From the NCBI GenBank assembly GCA_913030785.1, contig CAJWER010000020.1:1-21268 (forward strand): a stretch of DNA of 21,268 nt. Reading direction: 5' to 3'. Positions 15,717 to 21,268 of this stretch are shown piece by piece. The position numbers and the translations under genes were made by a program. The DNA is from an uncultured Chloroflexota bacterium. GTDB lineage: Bacteria > Chloroflexota > Dehalococcoidia > Lucifugimonadales > CAJWER01. Position 1 is the first letter of the stretch. Each line of letters opens with the position of its first letter. The notes under the pieces were generated by a model, which worked only from the letters and a program-made list of their open reading frames with translations, had not been told where the DNA came from and ran no database searches.

Positions 15717-16427
15717 CTAAAGGTAGCTGGCCCAGGCCCTGTCTATCTGCTCCTTCCGGTCCTCGCCCCAAGTGGGCGAGCGGTCGGCCTCGGTAATATA
15801 CGGTTCGAAGCGTTTTACGAACTCATCGAGCGTCTCTTGCGGCGTCCGGTCCGACGTATCTATGGCGAACTTGTTCTGGATCAACGACCACTCGTACTCT
15901 TCCTCGAAGCGTGTCAACACATGCTCAGTGTCTTCGTCGCGGAGGATCTGGTGCTCGTGGGGATTGTCTCGCATCCTCCGCCTAATCACCTCTGGCCTTG
16001 CCTTCAGCAGGACAACCGCCGCATCGGGGGCTAGTCTCATCAGCTCCTTCTCCACCGCCCGCGCCATTTCAGTTCGCTGGCCCGTGCCGCTTCTGAAGGC
16101 CGCTCCGCTGTCCTCGCCTCCGTAGCCGTAGTACAGGGGGGCGTATACCGCCTCCTCTATGTGGAACCCGATGAAGTTTTGGTCTGGGCCAACAAAAAAG
16201 TCCCGCGACATATGGTGGGCGATCATGAAGCGCTGGAACATCTCCTTGAGCTGCGCCGGGGCGGCCATCAGATGCTCCTTGGATTCTGGGCTCAGCTCCT
16301 CGTTTGGCATGGCGAAGTGGTCGTGGAATCCCCGGCCCTCGCCAGCTGTGCGGTTGGTCCACGACACGATCCCCTGAGACAGGGTCGTCTTACCCGCATA
16401 CTCGCACCCGATTATGGTCAGTTTCAT
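15717..16427 (-). CDS. P-loop kinase-like protein
   Basis: A 236-residue single-domain P-loop protein. The Walker A motif GCEYAGKTT (residues 7-15) follows a first strand MKLTIIG, as in small nucleotide or metabolite kinases. The later segment VVLLKARPEVIRRRMRDNP (~138-156) matches the strand plus arginine-rich LID of the dNK/thymidylate-kinase and AAA_33 groups, followed by a family-like acidic helix FEEEYEWSLIQNKFAIDTS and TPQETLDEF. The region FHIEEAVYAPLYYGYG probably lines the acceptor pocket. The family phosphorylates small molecules; the substrate is unknown. The ATG at 16427 has AGGAG about ten bases upstream. It sits 49 bases after the MocA gene and 106 before the sialidase, so a pathway-specific kinase is plausible (inference). 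Confidence 0.75.
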   Translation of the reverse strand: MKLTIIGCEYAGKTTLSQGIVSWTNRTAGEGRGFHDHFAMPNEELSPESKEHLMAAPAQLKEMFQRFMIAHHMSRDFFVGPDQNFIGFHIEEAVYAPLYYGYGGEDSGAAFRSGTGQRTEMARAVEKELMRLAPDAAVVLLKARPEVIRRRMRDNPHEHQILRDEDTEHVLTRFEEEYEWSLIQNKFAIDTSDRTPQETLDEFVKRFEPYITEADRSPTWGEDRKEQIDRAWASYL

Positions 16428-16476
16428 TCTCTAGTCTCCTCGTAGTTCATCCACTCTGGGACTCCTCCGACTCCGG

Positions 16477-17562
16477 TTAGTCCGTTACCTCGTCCACAAA
16501 GACCTCGCGGCGCTCTTTCCCCGACCGGATGACGGCGAGGGAGAAGCGCAGCACCTCTCGGCCCTCCGTTCCGGTGAGGTCGGACTGTCTGCCCTCTAGT
16601 ATGGCGTCGGCGAAGTCGCGACCGGCCCTAGCGAAACTTGTAGCGTAGTCCGCGTCGAGGTCCGTGAAGCTTGTGATCTCGCCTTCGCGGTACATCTCCA
16701 GCGCGGGCCTGTCCAGTCTCTTTCCGATGAAATGGTTGACCGAGAGCATACCGCTGCTCCCCGTAATTTCCAGCCAGACGTAGATGGGGTAGTACTTCGA
16801 GTGAACCACCATGTCGTCAGAGTAGACGCCTTCCCAGGAGCCGTAACGGTCCGCACCGCGATACTTCCAACTCGCCATGATGGGGTTGTCCAGCAGCGAC
16901 CCCGGTTGCAGTTCGTGGAACGCCTCCACCCTCTCGCGCCCCATGAACGCGAACGCGCTCTCGATGTCGCCGAGGAAGTACCTGGCGATAGACCAGATGT
17001 GCTGGCCGTGGTCGAAAACGATGGAGCCTTCGCCCGACTGGGCCGGGTTAGAGCGCCAGCCTTGGGCGCCGGTGGGAATCTCCCAGCCGTGTTTCTCGTT
17101 GCCAGTGAGTGACTTGACACGGATGGAGATCGGCTCCCCGATCTCGCCGTCGTCCAAGAGCTGTTTGGCCGTGCTGAACGGCGGGTAGTAACGGTAGTTT
17201 TCGGTCACGCGGAAAAGTGTGCCAGACCGCTCGGCCGCAGCGATCATGGCGTCCGCATCCGCTATGTTCAGGGCCATGGGCTTCTGTACGGAGACGTGTT
17301 TGCCGGCGTCGAGAGCGTCGATCGCCATCTGCTTGTGGAGGTGGTGAGGCGTAATTATCTCGACCGCATCGATCTCCGGGTCGTCCAAGAGTCTGCGGTA
17401 GTCGTCGTACGTCTTCTCCACCTCCCACTGGCTGGCACGCCGCCTAAGAAGCCCTGGCTCCGTATCGCAGACGGCGTGGAGCCTGGCCACGGGGTTGTTC
17501 CTGTACCCCTCGTAATGCATGTCAGCGATGCGGCCCGCGCCAATGAAGCCTACTCTCAGCAT
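16477..17562 (-). CDS. Gfo/Idh/MocA-family oxidoreductase
   Basis: A 361-residue NAD(P)-dependent dehydrogenase of the Gfo/Idh/MocA family. The Rossmann motif is GFIGAGRIADMH (5-16). The usual EKP is QKP (Gln93-Lys94-Pro95), keeping the catalytic lysine. The substrate-domain motif is FDHGQHIWSIARYFLG (Asp184, His188), matching D-x-x-x-H. These enzymes oxidise or reduce hydroxyl groups of sugars, inositols and similar polyols. The start is the ATG at 17562, giving MLRVGFIGAG, with GGAGGG about twelve bases upstream. A longer in-frame extension (to 17709) is non-homologous and unlikely to be coding. It follows PhyH by 166 bases, the largest gap in the run, where a separate promoter may lie. Confidence 0.9.
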   Translation of the reverse strand: MLRVGFIGAGRIADMHYEGYRNNPVARLHAVCDTEPGLLRRRASQWEVEKTYDDYRRLLDDPEIDAVEIITPHHLHKQMAIDALDAGKHVSVQKPMALNIADADAMIAAAERSGTLFRVTENYRYYPPFSTAKQLLDDGEIGEPISIRVKSLTGNEKHGWEIPTGAQGWRSNPAQSGEGSIVFDHGQHIWSIARYFLGDIESAFAFMGRERVEAFHELQPGSLLDNPIMASWKYRGADRYGSWEGVYSDDMVVHSKYYPIYVWLEITGSSGMLSVNHFIGKRLDRPALEMYREGEITSFTDLDADYATSFARAGRDFADAILEGRQSDLTGTEGREVLRFSLAVIRSGKERREVFVDEVTD

Positions 17563-17603
17563 GTGGAAATTCGGCCCTCCCCAAACTGTGCCTGACCTTG
17601 GGC

Positions 17604-17609
17604 ATTTTA
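17604..17609 (-). promoter_or_regulatory. Candidate internal -10 box upstream of the MocA gene
   Basis: On the minus strand TAAAAT (5 of 6 to TATAAT) lies 41 bases before the MocA ATG, in the widest gap of the cluster and in locally AT-richer DNA. The hexamer 17 bases upstream (TTCCAC) is a poor -35 match. It could start a second transcript for the MocA-to-GNAT part. Confidence 0.25.
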
Positions 17610-17728
17610 CGCCATATTGCGACTCTGTGGAACCGGCTTGGTTTTTCGGTGGCAAAGACTCCTGAAAGGCGGGCGGAGACGAAGATACTGGGCTCCAAAA
17701 AGACCACAACTCACTGGCGGTTATCAGT

Positions 17729-18556
17729 CTACTTGATGCCTTCCGGCACCCCGTACGGCATGTCGTTGCGTTGACCGGGCATCGGCCAGCCCTGACCGCC
17801 GATCAGGCCAAACTTGTCCTGCTCGCCGCGCAGCCAAAAGTACATCTCCGCCGTGTCGTATGCGTCTCTGAACTGCTGCCGGTACGTTGGTTGAGGAGAG
17901 GAGTAGTCCGCAGTGGCCACATCGAACTCCGGGTTCATGAGCCAGTCTCTGGTAGGGTCCGCTCTGCGCCAGTAGTTGTACTTCAGGTTGTTTCGAAGGC
18001 TTGAGACTCGGGACTCCGACCTACGGTGCCAGATACCGTAGTGCGTAATGATGATCGAGCCGGCGGGCGCGACCCCGTAGTACGACCCCCTTACCCTGCC
18101 TATCTGCTTCATGGCATCTCGATGTGAGAACAAGAAATGGGAGCCTGGGAGAAGTTCCGTTGGGCCCATCTCGCGGGTGCACTCCTGAGGCAGGTAAAAC
18201 ACCTGGAGGTAGTCCAGCTGCGGCCCGAACTTCGCGCCTCCGTCCACATGCCACTCCTGCGCCGGCTGCGGAGTGTGGACCCGATGATTGGACATCAGTA
18301 TTGGCAGACCGAAGTCCTTACCCAGCAGCGACCTTATGGCGCCGGAGGCCACAGGGTTCTTGATCACGCCATCGACGAACCAGTCCTCCCTGAGGATCTC
18401 CATCGGCTCTATTTCATCATGCTCTTCAACGAACTCGTTGGTCCGACGGTTTGTTTCGTCGTCTACTACCCCTTCGAGTGTGAGGAAGCCGCTCTTGCAG
18501 AACGCAATCACACCTTCATCATCAAGGCTGGGAGGGCAATCGTACGTACTTCTCAT
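17729..18556 (-). CDS. Phytanoyl-CoA dioxygenase (PhyH) family oxygenase
   Basis: A 275-residue Fe(II)/2-oxoglutarate-dependent oxygenase. The iron triad is visible: QEWHVDGG gives His103 and Asp105, and ITHYGIWHRRS gives the distal His177. Arg residues shortly after (Arg183 or Arg188) are candidates for 2-oxoglutarate binding. GPTELLPGSHF between them is the typical PhyH G-x-LxxxPGSH segment. PhyH relatives in environmental Chloroflexota are numerous and hydroxylate many substrates, so phytanoyl-CoA itself should not be assumed. The ATG at 18556 shares a base with the stop of the upstream 122-aa gene (TGATG), and GGAGG sits within that gene's last codons, so the two are translationally coupled. 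It probably performs the first hydroxylation in the cluster (inference). Confidence 0.9.
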   Translation of the reverse strand: MRSTYDCPPSLDDEGVIAFCKSGFLTLEGVVDDETNRRTNEFVEEHDEIEPMEILREDWFVDGVIKNPVASGAIRSLLGKDFGLPILMSNHRVHTPQPAQEWHVDGGAKFGPQLDYLQVFYLPQECTREMGPTELLPGSHFLFSHRDAMKQIGRVRGSYYGVAPAGSIIITHYGIWHRRSESRVSSLRNNLKYNYWRRADPTRDWLMNPEFDVATADYSSPQPTYRQQFRDAYDTAEMYFWLRGEQDKFGLIGGQGWPMPGQRNDMPYGVPEGIK

Positions 18557-18924
18557 CAGTGGCCTCCATTCCGCTCGAGTATGAATTCAAAGCCCAGGCT
18601 GTACGTTCGACTCTCGTCCATCATCAGTGCGAGCTCGGGAAATTTGACGACACTCCATCCGTCGCGTATGGCCTCCAGTACAGTCTGGTAGGGCCAGTCG
18701 GCCGGGTTCTCCGGTCCGTCCGAGATCTCGCCACTCTCCACGATCCTCATCGCCAGCACTTCGGAGATCGGCGAGTTGGCTGCTGCGTGCAGGTAGAGAA
18801 TATCCTGCATTGCCCGTACCTCGTCGGCAATCTCGGCAATCCGCCTGAGGCCCTTCTCGGTCAGCGTTCCCCGCTTCAGTTCGTCAATGCAAGTTTCTAC
18901 CTGATTCTTGATGGTCGAGCCCAT
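18556..18924 (-). CDS. Unknown 122-residue protein coupled to PhyH
   Basis: A short soluble protein with a helical N-terminal half (KNQVETCIDELKRGTLTEKG to about residue 50) and a more globular second half ending MDESRTYSLGFEFILERNG. There is no signal peptide or membrane segment, and I do not recognise a family. The ATG at 18924 has AAAGGTGA about seven bases upstream. Its TGA overlaps the PhyH ATG (TGATG), a strong sign of coupled translation and perhaps of a physical or regulatory partnership. It is the first gene of the minus-strand run, so the main promoter should lie upstream in 18925-19090. A small regulatory or accessory subunit is possible, but nothing in the sequence proves it. Confidence 0.75.
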   Translation of the reverse strand: MGSTIKNQVETCIDELKRGTLTEKGLRRIAEIADEVRAMQDILYLHAAANSPISEVLAMRIVESGEISDGPENPADWPYQTVLEAIRDGWSVVKFPELALMMDESRTYSLGFEFILERNGGH

Positions 18925-19090
18925 TGTCGGTCACCTTTCTCGCTGCCAGGCTTCACGCCAGCTTACCCCAGGCTGATTCCTATCAACACCCGTATTGGCG
19001 GGCCTCGAACGCCATTCCCCCGGGAGGGTTACTCGCTCTCCTCGTTCGTGTCCCCTCTATCTGCGAAGATGGTCGTCGAACGGATGGTCG

Positions 19091-19402
19091 CTATGCGAAA
19101 TGGCTCACGCACGACGGGCCGACGGGCTGTTGCGCCTTGCCTTGCGAGTAACAAGACCTCCTATGCGCGTCCTTTAGGGGACCGGACAATACCTGAAAAT
19201 GGGCCTCGGTAGGGTACCGAGCGCGGCCGTTGATGGGCAGGATGTCCTGTAGGCATGCGGAGAAGGCTACCACAACGTGCATCTCCGCGCGGAAGACGCG
19301 GAAGACAAGGTAATCGCCGGGTTTCGTCACAGGCGCCTCAAACGTCAGCCGGCGGTCTTCCTCGTCTGCCTGGTCAACCCAAGTCGGCCACATCTGCGCA
19401 GG
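19091..19402 (-). pseudogene. C-terminal remnant of a DUF1989 (urea-carboxylase-associated) protein
   Basis: The minus-strand frame read from about 19402 down to 19190 gives WVDQADEEDRRLTFEAPV, then TKPGDYLVFRVFRAEM and VVVAFSACLQDILPINGRA, then YPTEAHFQVL. This is the expected end of DUF1989 proteins: a Pro-Gly-Asp turn, RAEM or RALM, the conserved Ser-Ala-Cys, QD..P.NG and a final beta strand. The first ~130 residues of the family are missing, because the DNA upstream (above 19402) encodes the ClpS-like core on the other strand. After HFQVL the frame runs on without similarity to a stop at 19091. FRVFRAEM looks like a small local duplication. I call it a truncated, non-functional relic; the family assignment is from pattern alone. 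Confidence 0.6.
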
Positions 19403-19632
19403 ACTTTCTCCCACACTACTCAGTAATCCTTCACAATGACGACCACCACGCCATGGATTTCGTGGTTGCATCACTCCTGAAAAGTGTTTCCAGCCTCTCG
19501 AACGCGGAGGCTGTCTCAATCATGCTAGAGGCGCACAGCGAGGGGAAGGCAGTGGTCATCACCTGCCATCCAGAGCACGCGGAACTCTACCGCGATCGTA
19601 TCCGAACCTTTGGCCTCGCGGGCGACGATTGA
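19255..19632 (+). CDS. clpS: ClpS-like ATP-dependent protease adaptor
   Basis: The 125-codon frame ends in an ~80-residue ClpS core starting near 19400: HYSVILHNDDHHAMDFVV, then LLKSVSSLSNAEAVSIMLEA, HSEGKAVVITC and HAELYRDRIRTFGL. The N-end-rule pocket residues of ClpS are present: the Asn-Asp-Asp, the Met four residues later, and the conserved His in MLEAH. ClpS delivers N-degron proteins to ClpAP or ClpCP in the cytoplasm. The start is a problem: the only in-frame ATG, GTG or TTG ahead of the core is the ATG at 19255. The ~45 residues it adds are Arg-rich and lie antisense to the DUF1989 remnant. Either the gene has acquired a new N-terminus by a rearrangement, or it has lost its start and is inactive. 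The core assignment is firm; the start and functionality are open. Confidence 0.75.
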   Translation: MRRRLPQRASPRGRRGRQGNRRVSSQAPQTSAGGLPRLPGQPKSATSAQDFLPHYSVILHNDDHHAMDFVVASLLKSVSSLSNAEAVSIMLEAHSEGKAVVITCHPEHAELYRDRIRTFGLAGDD

Positions 19633-19828
19633 GAAGGCGTGACGGACTTCCGCCCTATGCGATCCGTGCAAGGTTCCATGGCACAGGCTGTTGTAAGATG
19701 GCTGCGTGCGGAACCCCACGCTGAGCAAAAGGTGCTGACGGGCATACCCACTTCGGCCCGGCGCCCGCCAAACTGCCCAAGCGCGCCTCGTTGCGCTAAG
19801 CTCCATGGACTCTTAGGAGAGACATTCC

Positions 19829-20479
19829 TTGACAACCTATCCCCAGGGATCCTTTGGCAGAGAGGATGAAACCGACGACCGGCTGTTCTACGCTGAACCT
19901 CGTCTTGTGGTCCACATCGATGACTACGCGCTCGGCGCCATAGCGAGCTACTTCGAAAGAGTTCTGCCTCACGACGGGGTGATCCTCGACTTGATGAGCA
20001 GCTGGCGCTCCCACTTGCCTGAAAATCTACCTGTCAAAAAGCTGGTCGGCCTGGGATTGAATGATGTGGAGATGGCTGAGAACCCCCAACTGAACCACGC
20101 AGTCGTGCATGACATCAACGCCGATCCGAAGCTTCCCTTTGACGACGGCTCATTCGACGCCGTGATGGTCACCGTCTCAGTCCAGTACATCGTCAGACCC
20201 TTGGAAGTATTCGCCGAGGTCAACCGCACGCTGAAGGAGGGTGCCAGCTTTCACGTCGTCTACTCCAATCGCATGTTCTCCACCAAGGCAGTCGCGATCT
20301 GGAAAGGGCTGGACGATGCTCGCAGGGCGCACTTGATCGCCTCCTACTTCAACGACACCGGCGGATGGGATTCGCCCCAGGCCCTGGACATCAGTAGCCG
20401 CCAGATAACCTACGCAGACCCCGTGTACGTTGTCAGTGCCAGGAAGGCAGCTGGAGCCGATACCCAGGTAGAGCGATAG
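19829..20479 (+). CDS. Class I SAM-dependent methyltransferase
   Basis: A 216-residue protein with a Rossmann-type methyltransferase core. Motif I is the variant VILDLMSSWRSHLP (52-64), lacking the usual GxGxG, followed by VVHDINADPKLPFDDGSFDA (about 92-111) and the motif IV/V region VTVSVQYIVRPLEVFAEVNR, then TLKEGASFHVVYSNRMF. I recognise this LDLMSSWRSHLP subgroup as a recurrent set of uncharacterised bacterial methyltransferases; the substrate is unknown. The start is a TTG at 19829, seven bases after AGGAGAG, giving MTTYPQGSFG. It follows the ClpS-like gene by 196 bases on the same strand; a shared transcript is possible but not evident. No signal peptide. Confidence 0.85.
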   Translation: MTTYPQGSFGREDETDDRLFYAEPRLVVHIDDYALGAIASYFERVLPHDGVILDLMSSWRSHLPENLPVKKLVGLGLNDVEMAENPQLNHAVVHDINADPKLPFDDGSFDAVMVTVSVQYIVRPLEVFAEVNRTLKEGASFHVVYSNRMFSTKAVAIWKGLDDARRAHLIASYFNDTGGWDSPQALDISSRQITYADPVYVVSARKAAGADTQVER

Positions 20480-20861
20480 CGGAGGCTCCACCTAATACTG
20501 GTGTCCCAGACTCGTTGATCAGGTTTGGGGAGGAGATGTGAATCGAGACGCCTTACAGGCCATATGGGTTGTATCAACGAAGTACGACGCTACACCTCGT
20601 GAGTCCTACCAGCCCGGATTCTCGACCATGAAGGACCTATCGTGCCCCTCCGAGTTCCTGCAGGCACCCTACCTTATGGAAAGCATGGTCAAATGGTTGA
20701 GCCGAACGTCAACGCTGTCGAGAAGGCACTGTTACTGTGAGGGGTCAGGCGGCGAGCAATACGCGCGGTTTTTCCGTCTGAGGAGCGATTAGAGTATGAT
20801 CAAACAGTCGCGGCCCGATCGAATCACCGGAATCAGGCATTTAGTTTGAAAGGTTAGAGAC
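20480..20861. other. Intergenic stretch with decayed coding traces
   Basis: About 380 bases between the methyltransferase and SDR genes. An 84-codon plus-strand ORF from a GTG at 20538 (ending 20792) has a purine-rich GGAGGAG just upstream but no recognisable motif. In another plus frame, 20603-20740 reads like the end of a real protein (PARILDHEGPIVPLRVPAG, then YGKHGQMVEPN, VEKALLL and stop) without a start. I cannot name the family. I interpret the stretch as probable gene debris rather than a working gene. Confidence 0.4.
20795..20800 (+). promoter_or_regulatory. Candidate -10 box for the SDR gene
   Basis: TATGAT (5 of 6 to TATAAT) lies 61 bases before the SDR ATG. No good -35 hexamer is found at 16-18 bases. 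Weak evidence. Confidence 0.25.
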
Positions 20862-21268
20862 ATGACGATTCGGTTGAAGGACCAAGTAGCCATTGTGACG
20901 GGTGGTGCGAGTGGGATCGGTAGGGAAACCTGCAAGTTGTTTGTCGATGAGGGGGCTACCGTGATGATTGCTGACCTCGTTTCTGAGGCGGCTGAAGGAT
21001 TAGCCGCCGAGTTGAGAGCGCAGGGACACAAGGTCGCCGCAATGGCTACTGACGTGACCGATATGGATGCGGCTCAGAATCTCGCTGAAGCTACAGTGTC
21101 CAGCTTTGGGCAAATCGACATACTGGCCAACATCGCGGGCGGCTCGGCAGGTCCGGTGATCAAGACGAAATACAGCCCTTTCGCCGAGTCGAGCAAGGAG
21201 CGCTGGGATGAAATGGTCGCTCTTAATCTATACGGCACTTTGAACTGCGCGAGGGCGGTGGTTAACCA
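20862..21268 (+). CDS. SDR-family oxidoreductase (3' end outside window)
   Basis: The first 135 codons of a short-chain dehydrogenase/reductase, cut by the window end. The cofactor motif TGGASGIG (13-20) follows the first beta strand QVAIVTG. Asp38 at the end of the second strand (MIADLV) points to NAD(H) rather than NADP(H). ATDVTD (62-67) is the adenine-binding turn, and ILANIAGG (87-94) replaces the common NNAG with NIAG. WDEMVALNLYGT carries the structural Asn122. The catalytic Ser-Tyr-Lys lies beyond the edge. The ATG at 20862 is preceded by GAAAGG. The segment PVIKTKYSPFAESSKERW between the fourth strand and helix is longer than in minimal SDRs and probably shapes the substrate pocket. 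The substrate is unknown. Confidence 0.9.
   Translation, partial: MTIRLKDQVAIVTGGASGIGRETCKLFVDEGATVMIADLVSEAAEGLAAELRAQGHKVAAMATDVTDMDAAQNLAEATVSSFGQIDILANIAGGSAGPVIKTKYSPFAESSKERWDEMVALNLYGTLNCARAVVN

Noticed and set aside
17563..17709. N-terminal extension of the MocA oxidoreductase
   Set aside because: The extra 49 residues are non-homologous and Pro/Ser-rich, and the Rossmann domain begins right at the internal ATG at 17562, which has GGAGGG upstream.
19205..19221. Perfect 7-bp inverted repeat with a 3-base loop (CTCGGTA/TACCGAG)
   Set aside because: It lies inside the DUF1989 relic, has no T run and is not at a gene end; such short palindromes are common.
19639..19869. 76-codon plus-strand ORF between clpS and the methyltransferase
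   Set aside because: It overlaps the methyltransferase start in another frame, and has no motif and no ribosome-binding site.

Overview
The window looks like a piece of an environmental Chloroflexota genome, most like the marine SAR202/Dehalococcoidia type. This is inferred from gene content (phytanoyl-CoA dioxygenase, amidase, phosphotriesterase-like hydrolase, D-aminoacylase, benzoylformate-decarboxylase-like ThDP enzyme, Eis-like GNAT, a ClpS variant), not from any marker gene. No rRNA, tRNA, CRISPR array, transposase or phage gene was seen.

Layout. (1) 1-1295, minus strand: two exported proteins in AT-richer DNA. One is a lipoprotein with an internally duplicated Thr/Pro-rich stalk. The other is a signal-peptide protein with a 9-residue tandem repeat that runs off the left edge. 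(2) 1296-3225: mostly non-coding, with a C-terminal remnant of a Gfo/Idh/MocA oxidoreductase (1717-2025) just downstream of an intact endonuclease/exonuclease/phosphatase-family gene. (3) 3226-5724, plus strand: an AT-richer pair, DUF1800 protein plus NHL beta-propeller, followed by a 45-codon ORF whose end resembles an alpha/beta-hydrolase tail. (4) 5948-18924, minus strand: eleven main genes in one direction with gaps of at most about 170 bases. In transcription order: unknown 122-aa protein, PhyH-type dioxygenase, Gfo/Idh/MocA oxidoreductase, P-loop kinase-like protein, GH33-type sialidase, ThDP enzyme, N-acyl-D-amino-acid deacylase, group II PLP decarboxylase, phosphotriesterase-like hydrolase, amidase, (a 30-codon ORF), GNAT acetyltransferase. 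(5) 18925-21268: a truncated DUF1989 gene abutting a divergent ClpS-like gene, a methyltransferase, a decayed stretch, and the start of an SDR dehydrogenase that leaves the right edge.

The long minus-strand run reads as a catabolic cluster. Hydroxylation (PhyH), amide and ester hydrolysis (deacylase, amidase, PTE-like), glycosidic cleavage (sialidase), C-C bond cleavage (PLP and ThDP enzymes) and redox or phosphorylation steps could act in turn on one complex N-acylated compound or on a set of related ones. The substrate cannot be read from sequence. An N-acyl, glycosylated lipid is one speculative option.

A second theme is gene turnover: at least three, perhaps four, decayed gene ends sit at block boundaries, each next to an intact gene.
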